A stretch of 64,000 nucleotides of DNA, taken from the NCBI RefSeq assembly GCF_009498455.1, contig NZ_CP045644.1, positions 7,133,001 through 7,197,000 on the forward strand, given 5' to 3'. Under the pieces are notes generated by a model. It was not told where the DNA came from. It worked only from the letters and a program-made list of their open reading frames with translations, and searched no databases. The stretch comes from Variovorax paradoxus. GTDB lineage: Bacteria; Pseudomonadota; Gammaproteobacteria; Burkholderiales; Burkholderiaceae_C. The number at the start of each line of letters is the position of its first letter. Position 1 is the stretch's first letter. Shown piece after piece: positions 29,360-38,118 of this stretch. Made by a program: the position numbers and the translations under genes.

Positions 29360-30070
29360 TCAGGCCTCGGGTGCTTCTGGCGTGGCTGGCGCGTCAGGGG
29401 AAATGCCCAGCTCCGAGCACACACGTCCCAGCAGCGCCTTCAGCGACGCCACCTCGGTTTCGAGCCGCGCCACGTTGGCCTTGAGCGCCGCGACTTCGCC
29501 GAGCGAATCGCCGTGCGTGGAAAACGCGCCGTCGCCCGATGCGCCCGGCCCCGCCACCTCTTCCGTGGGCGGCCCGCTCAGCAGGTGCGCCCAGCGGCTC
29601 TCGCGCGCGCCCGGCAGCCGCGCCAGCTTCACCACCAGCGCACCGGCCGGCCGTTCGGCCAACTCGTTGAGGAAGCCCTCGACCGACGAGATGTCGGCAA
29701 AGTTGTGCATGCGGTCGCAGGCGATGCGCAGTTCGCCGGCGGTCTGCGGGCCGCGCAGCATCAGCACGGTGAGCAGGATGACCGACTGCGACGGAATGCG
29801 CAGCACGCGGTCGGCGTTGTGTTCGTAGCGGAAGGCGCGCCCGCCGCTGGTTTCGGCCACGAGGCTGTAGCCCTTCAGGCTCTCGATGGCGGCCTGCACC
29901 TGCGACTCGCTGAGTTCGAGCACCGGGTTGCGACTGGTCTTCTGGTTGCAGCCCGACACCAGCGAGTTGAGCGTGAGCGGGTAGCTGTCGGGCACGGTGC
30001 GCTGCTTTTCGGCCAGCACCCCGAGCACGCGGGTTTCAAGGAGGGACAGGACGGGCAGCGGTGTGGACAT
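29360..30070 (-). CDS. DUF480 (YceH/UPF0502) family protein
   Basis: A 236-residue protein with tandem winged helices. It begins with the family signature [39 protein letters not shown] and has a second wing around [17 protein letters not shown]. The C-terminal 50 residues form a short coiled coil ([23 protein letters not shown]) and a Pro/Ala-rich tail. YceH-type proteins are conserved in proteobacteria without settled function; the fold suggests DNA or protein binding. A T-rich stretch precedes its ATG. Confidence 0.92.
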   Translation of the reverse strand: MSTPLPVLSLLETRVLGVLAEKQRTVPDSYPLTLNSLVSGCNQKTSRNPVLELSESQVQAAIESLKGYSLVAETSGGRAFRYEHNADRVLRIPSQSVILLTVLMLRGPQTAGELRIACDRMHNFADISSVEGFLNELAERPAGALVVKLARLPGARESRWAHLLSGPPTEEVAGPGASGDGAFSTHGDSLGEVAALKANVARLETEVASLKALLGRVCSELGISPDAPATPEAPEA

Positions 30071-30111
30071 GGCGCAGGGAGAAAAAACAGAAGTGGAAAG
30101 GCAACGGCGAC

Positions 30112-30834
30112 TCAGGGCGCCACCACGGCCAGCATCGGCCCGAGGTCGCGCACGAAGTCGTTGCGCTGCAGTGTCTTCGAATAGATCGCCGACACGGTGC
30201 CGTCGAGGTACAGCGCGTCGCGGCAATGCAGCACATCGCGGAAGTAGAGCGCGAAATCGTAGAAATTCACCGGCGTTTCGGCAAAGACGAAGACCGCCGT
30301 CGAGCCCGACACGCACACGCCGTTGCGGGTCTTGCGCGAATCCGAATTCGGAATGAGCGCCGGATGCACCGCGCCGTGGCGCAGCAGCAGCGGGCCCGAC
30401 TGGGTCGCCAACTGCACGCCGCCCTTCGCAGCCAACGCCGGGTACTCCGACGCCTCGACGATGCGCGGCCCGTCGGCCGTCACCAGGAACACGCCGTTGG
30501 GCTTGCGAAAGAAATTGCCGACACCGTCGGCCAGATTCAAAGGCGCTTCCTCGCGGCCTTCGCGCACCAGCAGGCCGACCGGTGCAAAGTCGGCGTGGTA
30601 CATGCCGGCGTTCACCGCGAACAGCAGTTGCTTGTGGCGCGCCTTCAACCAGGCATCGAGCCGGTCGAAGCGCTTGAAGGCGGTGCCCGTGTCGTCGTTG
30701 AGGAACAGCGCGAGCCGTTCGGTGCGAAGGTCGACCTTCACGACGGTGTAGCGCGGCGGGTCGGCGGCCCCGGCGGCGGACCACGCCAGGCCGGCGAGCA
30801 GAAAGACCAGCGCAGGCAGCAGCAGTTTTTTCAT
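30112..30834 (-). CDS. Phosphodiester glycosidase (NAGPA) domain protein, exported
   Basis: A 240-residue protein with a signal peptide ([20 protein letters not shown], cleavage near residue 23). The mature domain has the YigE/NAGPA-like pattern: [43 protein letters not shown] ([10 protein letters not shown]), and the closing [11 protein letters not shown]. Family members are presumed to act on glycosidic or phosphodiester bonds in surface polymers; no substrate is known. It lies between the DUF480 gene and an isocitrate dehydrogenase gene, all in one direction. Confidence 0.88.
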   Translation of the reverse strand: MKKLLLPALVFLLAGLAWSAAGAADPPRYTVVKVDLRTERLALFLNDDTGTAFKRFDRLDAWLKARHKQLLFAVNAGMYHADFAPVGLLVREGREEAPLNLADGVGNFFRKPNGVFLVTADGPRIVEASEYPALAAKGGVQLATQSGPLLLRHGAVHPALIPNSDSRKTRNGVCVSGSTAVFVFAETPVNFYDFALYFRDVLHCRDALYLDGTVSAIYSKTLQRNDFVRDLGPMLAVVAP

Positions 30835-30870
30835 GCGACGACCTGCGCTGCCTTTTTCTTGCTTGCTTGC

Positions 30871-31902
30871 TCAGCCGCCGTTGATGCGCGCGACCAGCGC
30901 CTTGGTGAAAGCGGCGGTGTTCGCCGAGCCGCCCAGGTCGCCGGTGCGCACGTTGTCGATGTTCAAAGTTTGGTCGATGGCCGTGCGCAGGCGCGTGGCC
31001 AGCTCGGGCATCTTCGTGTGGTCGAGCATCATCGCGGCGGCCAGCAGCAGTGCGGTGGGGTTGGCGATGCCCTTGCCGGCGATGTCGGGCGCCGAGCCGT
31101 GCACGGCCTCGAAGATGGCGGCATCGGTGCCGATGTTGGCGCCCGGTGCCATGCCCAGGCCGCCGACGAGGCCGGCCACGAGGTCCGACAGGATGTCGCC
31201 GAACAGGTTGGTCGTCACCAGCATGTCGAACTGCCAGGGGTTGAGCACCAGCTTCATGGCGCAGGCGTCCACGATGATCGAATCGAGTTCGAACTTGCCC
31301 TTGTACTTTTCGGCGTAGAGCTGCTCGCCGGTTTCCAGGAACAAGCCGGTCAGCACCTTCATGATGTTGGCCTTGTGCACCAGCGTGACCTTCTTGCGGC
31401 CGGTGGCGATCGCCGTGTCGAACGCGTACTCGAGCACCCGGCGGCAGCCCTGGCGCGTGTTGATGCCGGTGGCCATGCCCACGGCATGCGGGTCGCCGTC
31501 GATGCGCACATAGTGCTCGTGGCCGATGTAGAGGCCCTCGAGGTTCTCGCGCACGATCATCAAATCGATCTTGTCGAAGCGCCCGCCCGGGATGATGGTG
31601 CGCGCGGGGCGCAGGTTGGCGTACAGCTGGAACTCCTCGCGCAGCCGCACGTTCGACGAGCGATAACCGCCGCCCGAGGGGGTTTCGAGCGGGCCCTTGA
31701 GGGCCAGGCGGGTGCTGCGGATGCTGTCCAGCGTGGCCTTGGGCAGCGGATCGCCCGAAGCCTTCACGCCGCCGAGGCCGGCGATCTGGGTGTCCCACAC
31801 GAAAGGCGCCTTCAGCGCATCGAGCGCGGCCAGCGTGGCGTCGACGATTTCGGGGCCGATGCCATCGCCGGGAATGAGGGTTGCGGGAATGGAGGTGGTC
31901 AT
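30871..31902 (-). CDS. Isocitrate dehydrogenase, NAD-type (IDH/IMDH family)
   Basis: A 343-residue beta-decarboxylating dehydrogenase. The opening [16 protein letters not shown], the substrate loop with [27 protein letters not shown], the VRENLEGLY motif, the metal-binding [18 protein letters not shown] and the NAD-side [18 protein letters not shown] are all present. The short length and the R-type loop fit the NAD-dependent isocitrate dehydrogenase group rather than the 740-residue NADP enzyme. 3-Isopropylmalate or homoisocitrate dehydrogenase are the alternatives; the loop with Ser-Asn-Val-Arg favours isocitrate. ATG 31902 follows a region with no other start. Divergent from metG. Confidence 0.85.
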   Translation of the reverse strand: MTTSIPATLIPGDGIGPEIVDATLAALDALKAPFVWDTQIAGLGGVKASGDPLPKATLDSIRSTRLALKGPLETPSGGGYRSSNVRLREEFQLYANLRPARTIIPGGRFDKIDLMIVRENLEGLYIGHEHYVRIDGDPHAVGMATGINTRQGCRRVLEYAFDTAIATGRKKVTLVHKANIMKVLTGLFLETGEQLYAEKYKGKFELDSIIVDACAMKLVLNPWQFDMLVTTNLFGDILSDLVAGLVGGLGMAPGANIGTDAAIFEAVHGSAPDIAGKGIANPTALLLAAAMMLDHTKMPELATRLRTAIDQTLNIDNVRTGDLGGSANTAAFTKALVARINGG

Positions 31903-32079
31903 CGGCTGCGGCTCGCTTTCTGGCGTTCTGTATCGGAGATCGAAGCATACGTCGCGCGCGAGACACCCCGCGCGTTTGTGGGTCACTCGCACCCTCAAAC
32001 ACGGGGGCGGGCGCAGGGCGGACGCCGCCACCTAAAATGCCCGGTTCCGTCCGTACCACTCTCGAAAGCGCCCTCCCCG

Positions 32080-34179
32080 ATGTCCGCCCCGCGCAAGCTC
32101 TTCGTTACCACCGCCCTGCCGTATGCCAACGGCAAGTTCCACATCGGCCACATGATGGAATATATCCAGGCCGACATCTGGGTGCGGAACCAGCGAATGA
32201 ATGGCGCCGAGGTCAACTTCGTGTGCGCCGACGACGCGCACGGCGCGGCCATCACCATCGCGGCCGACAAGGCCGGCGTGACGCCGCAGGCCTTCGTGGC
32301 CGAGATCGCCGCGGGCCGCAAGCCCTACCTGGACGGCTACCACATCGCCTTCGACAACTGGCACTCGACCGACGCGCCCGAGAACCACCAGCTCGCACAA
32401 GACATCTACCGCGACCTGCGCGCCAACGGCCTCATCGAGACCAAGAGCGTCGAGCAGTTCTATGACCCGGCCAAGGGCATGTTCCTGGCCGACCGCTTCA
32501 TCAAGGGCGAGTGCCCCAACTGCCACGCGAAGGACCAGTACGGCGACAACTGCGAGGTGTGCGGCGCCGTGTATGCGCCCACCGAGCTGATCAACCCGTA
32601 CTCGGCGCTGTCGGGCGCCAAGCCCGAGCTGCGCAGCTCGGAGCACTTCTTCTTCAAGCTCTCGGACCCGCGCTGCGAGGCCTACCTGAAGGAATGGACC
32701 GCCGCCCCCGGCCATGTGCAGTCCGAGGTGCAGAACAAGATCCGCGAGTGGCTCTACAAGGACGACGAAGGCAAGGGCGGCCTGGGCGACTGGGACATCA
32801 GCCGCGACGCGCCCTACTTCGGCATCGAGATCCCCGATGCGCCGGGCAAGTACTTCTACGTCTGGCTCGACGCGCCCGTGGGCTACCTGGCCTCGCTGAA
32901 GAACCTGCTCGACAAGCGCTGCATCGAGCTGGGCGGCGACGGCATCTCGTACACCGAGTACATGGCCGACCCCGAGCTGGAGCAGGTGCACTTCATCGGC
33001 AAGGACATCATCACCTTCCACACGCTGTTCTGGCCCGCGATGCTGCATTTCAGCGGCCGCAAGGCGCCCAACGCCGTGTACGTGCACGGCCACCTGACGG
33101 TGAGCGGCGAAAAAATGAGCAAGAGCCGCGGCACCGGCATCGACCCGCTCAAGTACCTGTCGATCGGGCTCGACCCCGAATGGCTGCGCTACTACATCGC
33201 CGCCAAGCTCAACGGCCGCAACGAGGACATCGACTTCAACCCCGACGACTTCGTGGCGCGCGTCAACAGCGACCTCGTGGGCAAGTACATCAACATCGCC
33301 AGCCGCGCGGCCGGCTTCATCGGCAAGCGCTTCGGCGGCCAGCTGGGCGCGGTGTCGGCCGACGGCGAAACGCTGCTGTCGACGCTGCGCGCTGCAGCCA
33401 CGCAGGTGCAGTCGCTGTACGACGGCCGCGACTACGCCCGCGCCCTGCGCGAGGTGATGGCGCTGGCCGACAAGGTGAACGAGTACGTCGACCAGAACAA
33501 GCCCTGGGAACTGGCCAAGAAGGAAGGCGCCGAGGCGCGCCTGCACGACGTGTGCACGGTCTGCATCGAGGCTTTCCGCCTGCTCACGCTGTACCTGAAG
33601 CCGGTGCTGCCGGCGCTGGCCGTGAACGTCGAGGCCTTCCTGAAGATCGCGCCACTCACCTGGGCCGACGCCGCACAGGCCCTGCCGGCCGGCCACGCCA
33701 TCGGCGACTACAAGCACCTGATGCAGCGTGCCGATGCCAAGGTGGTCGACAAGCTGTTCGACGTGCCCGAAGCCGCAGCAGCAGCCGCGCCTGTCGCCGC
33801 GGAAGCACAAGACCTGCCGGGCGGCGAAGCCATCGCGCCGACCATCACGATCGACGACTTCGTGAAGATCGACCTGCGCCTCGCGAAGATCGTGGCCTGC
33901 GAGAAGGTCGAGGGCTCGACCAAGCTGCTGCGCCTGACGCTCGACGCGGGCGAAGGCAAGACGCGCAACGTGTTCAGCGGCATCGCCTCGGCCTATCAGC
34001 CCGAGCAGCTCGTGGGCAAGCTCACGGTGCTGGTCGCCAACCTGGCGCCGCGCAAGATGAAGTTCGGCATCAGCGAAGGCATGGTGCTGGCCGCCAGCCA
34101 CGGCGACGAAAAGGCCCACCCGGGCATCCACGTGCTCGAGCCCTGGGCAGGCGCGACGCCGGGCATGCGCGTGCGCTGA
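32080..34179 (+). CDS. metG: Methionyl-tRNA synthetase
   Basis: A 699-residue MetRS with HIGH-type FHIGH at residues 20-24, a zinc knuckle ([17 protein letters not shown]), the KMSKS loop EKMSKS near residue 345, an anticodon-binding helical domain, and a C-terminal EMAP/Trbp111-like tRNA-binding domain (from about residue 590, [34 protein letters not shown]). Full length; the C-terminal domain implies a homodimer. ATG is directly in front of the conserved [18 protein letters not shown]. Essential for charging initiator and elongator tRNA-Met. Confidence 0.98.
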   Translation: MSAPRKLFVTTALPYANGKFHIGHMMEYIQADIWVRNQRMNGAEVNFVCADDAHGAAITIAADKAGVTPQAFVAEIAAGRKPYLDGYHIAFDNWHSTDAPENHQLAQDIYRDLRANGLIETKSVEQFYDPAKGMFLADRFIKGECPNCHAKDQYGDNCEVCGAVYAPTELINPYSALSGAKPELRSSEHFFFKLSDPRCEAYLKEWTAAPGHVQSEVQNKIREWLYKDDEGKGGLGDWDISRDAPYFGIEIPDAPGKYFYVWLDAPVGYLASLKNLLDKRCIELGGDGISYTEYMADPELEQVHFIGKDIITFHTLFWPAMLHFSGRKAPNAVYVHGHLTVSGEKMSKSRGTGIDPLKYLSIGLDPEWLRYYIAAKLNGRNEDIDFNPDDFVARVNSDLVGKYINIASRAAGFIGKRFGGQLGAVSADGETLLSTLRAAATQVQSLYDGRDYARALREVMALADKVNEYVDQNKPWELAKKEGAEARLHDVCTVCIEAFRLLTLYLKPVLPALAVNVEAFLKIAPLTWADAAQALPAGHAIGDYKHLMQRADAKVVDKLFDVPEAAAAAAPVAAEAQDLPGGEAIAPTITIDDFVKIDLRLAKIVACEKVEGSTKLLRLTLDAGEGKTRNVFSGIASAYQPEQLVGKLTVLVANLAPRKMKFGISEGMVLAASHGDEKAHPGIHVLEPWAGATPGMRVR

Positions 34180-34201
34180 TCAGTTCAGAAGACGAGAAGA
34201 A

Positions 34202-34873
34202 CTAGCCGAACTTGTTGTTCAACACGAGGTCGGCAAACACCTTGCCGCCCACCGAGATGTGGTCGCGCATCGCCTCCGCGGCGTTGTCCGCGTGGCCTTT
34301 CAGAATCCACTCGACCACCCGTTCGTGCTCCCGCTGTGAAGCGGCGAGCCGGCCGGGCTTCTCAAACATCCGCCCGCGGTAGGCCGAAATGCGCAGCCGC
34401 ACGGTCTGCGCCTGTTCCACGATGAAGGGGTTGCCGCTGGCGCGGTAGATCACGTCGTGCAGCGCGGCGTTGGCCTGCTGGTAGGCCTCGGCGTCGTCCG
34501 CCTGGGCTTGCGCGGCGGTGCCGGCCAGGGCCTGCAGCAGTTCGTCGCGCAGCACCGGGCCGATGCGCAGCGCCGCCAGCCGCGCCAGCACGCCTTCGAG
34601 CTCGCCCAGCGCTTCCATCATCGCCACCAGTTCGTTCGCCCGCAGCTGGCGCACGTAGATGCCAGTGCGCGGAACGATGTCGACCAGCCCGCGCGCACTG
34701 AGCAGCAGCAGCGCCTCGCGCACCGGCGTGCGCGAGGTGTTGAAGCTCAGCGCCAGCGCCTTTTCGTCGATGGGCATGCCGGGCGACAGCACGCCGCCCA
34801 GGATGTCTTGTTCGAGCCGGGCGCGGATGCGGTCCTGCAGGCTGTGGGTGTCGAGGGTTTTCGCGGGTTGCAT
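34202..34873 (-). CDS. GntR family regulator, FCD type
   Basis: A 223-residue regulator: N-terminal winged helix (DILGGVLSPGMPIDEKALALSFNTSRTPVREALLLL) and an all-helical FCD effector domain from about residue 80. FCD-type regulators often sense carboxylates and repress a divergent catabolic gene set; here the divergent genes encode an acyl-CoA enzyme, a Bug binding protein and a CoA-transferase. A 22-base inverted repeat lies in the divergent gap. Confidence 0.92.
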   Translation of the reverse strand: MQPAKTLDTHSLQDRIRARLEQDILGGVLSPGMPIDEKALALSFNTSRTPVREALLLLSARGLVDIVPRTGIYVRQLRANELVAMMEALGELEGVLARLAALRIGPVLRDELLQALAGTAAQAQADDAEAYQQANAALHDVIYRASGNPFIVEQAQTVRLRISAYRGRMFEKPGRLAASQREHERVVEWILKGHADNAAEAMRDHISVGGKVFADLVLNNKFG

Positions 34874-34898
34874 GGCGATCTGGATATTAGCTAACCTT

Positions 34899-34920
34899 AC
34901 AGATATATCAATTCATCTGT
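34899..34920. promoter_or_regulatory. Inverted repeat in the GntR/enoyl-CoA hydratase gap
   Basis: ACAGAT and ATCTGT are perfect inverted copies 10 bases apart, centred in the AT-rich 58-base divergent intergenic region. A nearby TTGGTACATCAA-like segment (34921-34932) is a second candidate. The position fits the operator of the GntR protein encoded next door; binding is inferred. Confidence 0.5.
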
Positions 34921-34931
34921 TTGGTACATCA

Positions 34932-35687
34932 ATGTCTCCCACCCTCGCGATCGACGGCCACGTGGCCTACCTGACGCTGCACCGTCCTCAAGCCGCCAAC
35001 AAGCTCACGCCGGACGACCTGCCCGTGCTGATCCAGCATGTGGACATGGTGAACCGCACGCCCGAGGTGCTGGTGCTGGTCCTGCGCGCCGAGGGCAAGT
35101 ACTTTTGCAGCGGGTTTGATATATCAGAAGTGGCCAGCCAGAGCCAGACCGAGGGCCGCAGCTTCGGCGAGATGGTCGATGTGGTCGAAAACTGCCGCGC
35201 GGTCACCATCGCGGCGGTGCACGGCGGTGTGTACGGCGGCGCGACCGACCTCGTGCTGGCCTGCGACTTCCGCGTGGGTGCCCGCGCCGCCGAGATGTTC
35301 ATGCCGGCCGCCCGGCTCGGCCTGCACTACTACCAGAGCGGCATGGAGCGCTACGTGTCGCGGCTGGGGCTGGACACGGCCAAGCGCCTGTTCCTCACCG
35401 CCGAGAAGCTCGACGGCGCCGCGATGCGCGACTGCGGCTTTCTCACGCAGCTGGTCGACGACGCGGCAGCGCTCGACACCGAGGTGCAGCGCCTGCGCAC
35501 CGTGCTCGCGGGCATGGCGCCGCTGGCGCTGCTGGGCATGAAGAAGCACCTGAACCAGATCGCGCGCGGCACCGCCGATGCCGCCGCGATCTCGCGCGAG
35601 GTGCAGCGCACCGTCGCGTCCGAAGACCTCGCCGAGGGCGGCCGGGCCTGGCGCGAGAAGCGCACACCGGTGTTCCAGGGCCGCTGA
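34932..35687 (+). CDS. Enoyl-CoA hydratase/isomerase family protein, atypical active site
   Basis: A 251-residue crotonase-fold protein. The oxyanion-hole half motif GKYFCSGFDIS near residue 55-65 and the GGVYGGATDLVLACDFRVG segment are present. The two catalytic glutamates of hydratases are absent: by alignment in my head the first is Asp106 (GGATDL) and the second is Ala126 (MPAARLG). This fits a family branch with PAARLGLHYY, whose reaction may be isomerisation, thioester hydrolysis or something else. First gene of a run with a Bug protein and CaiB-type transferase, under the divergent GntR regulator. Confidence 0.88.
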   Translation: MSPTLAIDGHVAYLTLHRPQAANKLTPDDLPVLIQHVDMVNRTPEVLVLVLRAEGKYFCSGFDISEVASQSQTEGRSFGEMVDVVENCRAVTIAAVHGGVYGGATDLVLACDFRVGARAAEMFMPAARLGLHYYQSGMERYVSRLGLDTAKRLFLTAEKLDGAAMRDCGFLTQLVDDAAALDTEVQRLRTVLAGMAPLALLGMKKHLNQIARGTADAAAISREVQRTVASEDLAEGGRAWREKRTPVFQGR

Positions 35688-35729
35688 ACGCGCCCGCCCT
35701 CCCCCCACACAAGACTCAGGAGACAACCC

Positions 35730-36704
35730 ATGAAGCAAGAACTGCGAGCCCTCTCGTTCGCGGCCGCCGCGCTGCTGGCCTCGGCCGGCGCGCTGGCCGA
35801 CACCTACCCGTCACGGCCCATCACGCTGGTGGTGGGCTTCCCCGCCGGCGGCGGCGCCGACACCGTGGCGCGCATCGTGAGCGACAAGATGGCCAAGCTG
35901 CTCGGCCAGCCGATCGTCATCGACAACAAGCCGGGCGCCGGTACCACCATCGCGTCGGACCAGGTCGCGCGCGCCGCGCCCGACGGCTACACGCTGCTGC
36001 TGGGCAGCGCCAACCTCTACGGCAGCGACAAGCTGCTCTACAAGAGCGTGAAGTACGACGGCGCCAAGAGCTTCGTGCCGATCTCGCGCTGGAGTTCCGC
36101 GCCGATGCTGCTCGCGGTCAACAAGGACGTGAGCGCGAAGACCGTGCAGGCGCTGATCGCCGAGGCGCGGCAGAACCCCGGCAAGCTGGCGTACTCGTCG
36201 TCGGGCGCCGGCGTGGTCACGCACCTGGCCGGCCTGTCGTTCGAGAAGGCGGCCGGCGTGCAGATGCTGCACGTGCCGTACAAGGGCGGCGCCCCGTCGA
36301 TCCAGGCCGTGGCCGCGGGCGACGTGCAGCTCACCTTCGGCACGCCGCCCTCGGTGCTGCCGATGGCGCAGGGCCAGAAGCTGCGCGTGCTGGCCGTCAC
36401 TTCGGGCCAGCGCTCGCCGCTCTTTCCCGATGTGCCCAGCGTGGCCGAAGCCGGCGTGAAGGGCTACGACTACACCTTCTGGTTCGGCCTCTTCGCACCC
36501 GCGGGCCTGCCACCGGAGGTGACGCAGAAGCTGTTCGACGCCAGCGTGGCGGCGCTCAACGACCCCGAGGTCAAGGCGCGGCTGGAGAAGTCGGGCAACG
36601 AGTCGGCGCCCTCGAAGTCGCTGGCCGAATTCCGCGACTGGGCCCTGGCCGAAGGCGTGAAGTCGAAGGAACTCACTGCGCGCTCCGGCGCGAGCATCGA
36701 ATGA
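35730..36704 (+). CDS. Bug/TctC-type periplasmic substrate-binding protein
   Basis: A 324-residue protein with a signal peptide (cleavage after ALA near residue 24) and the classic start of the family, TYPSRPITLVVGFPAGGGADTVARI. Later marks are DNKPGAGTTIASDQVARAAPDGYTLL and VPYKGGAPSIQAVAAGDVQLTFG. Such proteins bind small carboxylates. No TctA/TctB permease is adjacent, as is normal for the many orphan Bug proteins of Burkholderiales. It overlaps the next gene (ATGA). Confidence 0.95.
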   Translation: MKQELRALSFAAAALLASAGALADTYPSRPITLVVGFPAGGGADTVARIVSDKMAKLLGQPIVIDNKPGAGTTIASDQVARAAPDGYTLLLGSANLYGSDKLLYKSVKYDGAKSFVPISRWSSAPMLLAVNKDVSAKTVQALIAEARQNPGKLAYSSSGAGVVTHLAGLSFEKAAGVQMLHVPYKGGAPSIQAVAAGDVQLTFGTPPSVLPMAQGQKLRVLAVTSGQRSPLFPDVPSVAEAGVKGYDYTFWFGLFAPAGLPPEVTQKLFDASVAALNDPEVKARLEKSGNESAPSKSLAEFRDWALAEGVKSKELTARSGASIE

Positions 36705-37900
36705 CGCAAGACGCAGCAAAAGCAGGCCCGCTGCAGGGCTTCACCGTCATCGACCTGACCCGCGTGCTCGCGGGCCCGTACTGCACGATGCTGCTCGCCG
36801 ACCTGGGCGCGCGCGTCATCAAGGTGGAGCAGCCCGGCCTGGGCGACGACGCACGGCAGATCGGCCCCTTCGTCGAGGGCGACTCGGCCTACTTCATGTC
36901 GGTCAACCGCAACAAGGAATCGATCGCGCTCGACCTGAAGGCGCCGGCCGACCGCGCGGTCTTCGAACAGTTGCTGGCCACGGCCGACGTGCTGGTCGAG
37001 AACTTCCGGCCCGGCACGATGGAAAAGCTGGGCTACGACTGGCCGACGCTGCATGCGCGGTTTCCGAAACTGGTGTTCACCTCGGTCTCCGGCTTCGGCC
37101 AGACCGGGCCGTACAGCAAACGCCCCGCCTACGACATGGTGGTGCAGGCGATGGGCGGCATCATGAGCCTCACGGGCCACCCGGGCGCACCGCCGACGCG
37201 CGTGGGCGTGTCGATCGGCGACCTCGGCGCCGGGCTGTACGCGGCCATCGGCACGCAGGCTGCGCTGCTGCAGCGCAGTCGCACGGGCCTGGGCGACAGG
37301 GTTGATGTGGCGATGCTCGACTGCCAGGTCGCGCTGCTCGAGAACGCGATCTCGCGCATGGAGGCTGAGGGCCGCGCGCCGGGGCCGATCGGTTCGCGGC
37401 ACCCGTCGATCACGCCCTTCGACGTGTTCCGCGCGGCCGACGGCTGGTTCGTGATCGCGGCGGGCAACGATGCGCTGTTCCAGCGCCTGTGCACCGCGCT
37501 CGACCTGCCCGCGCTCGCCGAGGACGCGCGCTTTGCCACCAACGCGGCACGCTGCCAGCACCACGAGGCGCTGAAGCAGTTGCTCGAAGAGCGCCTGTCG
37601 ACCGCGCCCTGCGCGCACTGGCAGGCGCTGCTGATGCAGCACAACATTCCCACGGGCGACTACAACGACGTGGCGGCGGTGGTGAAAGACCCGCAGGTGC
37701 AGGCGCGCGAGATGCTGGTGCAGGTGCGCACGCAGGGCGGCCAGTCGCTCACGGTGGCGGGCAACCCGGTGCATGTCGGCGGGCTGCGCACGCAGGTGCG
37801 GCGGCAACCGCCGCGGCTGGACCAGGACCGCGAGGCCATCCTGGCGTCACTGGCCCGATCAAGCGCTGCGGGTGCAGAATCCGCCCATGCAACGCAGTGA
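36701..37900 (+). CDS. CaiB/BaiF-type CoA-transferase (class III)
   Basis: A 399-residue class III CoA-transferase. It opens GFTVIDLTRVLAGPYCTMLLADLGARVIKVE, has NRNKESIALDLK and the catalytic Asp in RPAYDMVVQAMGG near residue 145. These enzymes move CoA from an acyl-CoA to a carboxylate such as carnitine, oxalate, succinate analogues or mesaconate. Coupled by ATGA to the Bug gene. With the enoyl-CoA-hydratase homologue upstream it suggests uptake, activation and beta-oxidation-like degradation of a branched or unsaturated acid. Confidence 0.95.
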   Translation: MTQDAAKAGPLQGFTVIDLTRVLAGPYCTMLLADLGARVIKVEQPGLGDDARQIGPFVEGDSAYFMSVNRNKESIALDLKAPADRAVFEQLLATADVLVENFRPGTMEKLGYDWPTLHARFPKLVFTSVSGFGQTGPYSKRPAYDMVVQAMGGIMSLTGHPGAPPTRVGVSIGDLGAGLYAAIGTQAALLQRSRTGLGDRVDVAMLDCQVALLENAISRMEAEGRAPGPIGSRHPSITPFDVFRAADGWFVIAAGNDALFQRLCTALDLPALAEDARFATNAARCQHHEALKQLLEERLSTAPCAHWQALLMQHNIPTGDYNDVAAVVKDPQVQAREMLVQVRTQGGQSLTVAGNPVHVGGLRTQVRRQPPRLDQDREAILASLARSSAAGAESAHATQ

Positions 37901-38111
37901 CCGCCTCCGCCCCCTCGTCCTTTCCGCACTCGGCCTTGCGAGCGCGCTGCTGCTGAGCGGCTGCGCGGTGGTCAGCGTCGCGAGCACCGCCGTGAGCGTG
38001 GGCGCCGGCGCGGTCGGCCTCGCCGCCGATGCCGCCATCGGTACCGCGCGCATCACCGGCAAGGTGGTGGGCGCCGCTGCCGACGCGGTGATTCCCGACA
38101 GCGAAGACTGA
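37887..38111 (+). CDS. Small lipoprotein
   Basis: A 74-residue lipoprotein precursor: lipobox LLLSGC with Cys26, then a Val/Ala/Gly-rich repetitive stretch (VSVASTAVSVGAGAVGLAADAAIG) and an acidic end. It looks like the NF038104 family lipoproteins that occur in Burkholderiales (from memory). Its ATG lies 14 bases inside the CoA-transferase gene in another frame, so the start could be later, but the lipobox spacing favours this one. Confidence 0.8.
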   Translation: MQRSDRLRPLVLSALGLASALLLSGCAVVSVASTAVSVGAGAVGLAADAAIGTARITGKVVGAAADAVIPDSED

Positions 38112-38118
38112 CAGCCGT

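Noticed and set aside
30061..34179. A very long open frame in the metG frame extending 670 codons upstream of metG
   Set aside because: High GC makes stop codons rare; the upstream part has antisense-like composition over the DUF480, glycosidase and isocitrate dehydrogenase genes, and metG has its own normal start.
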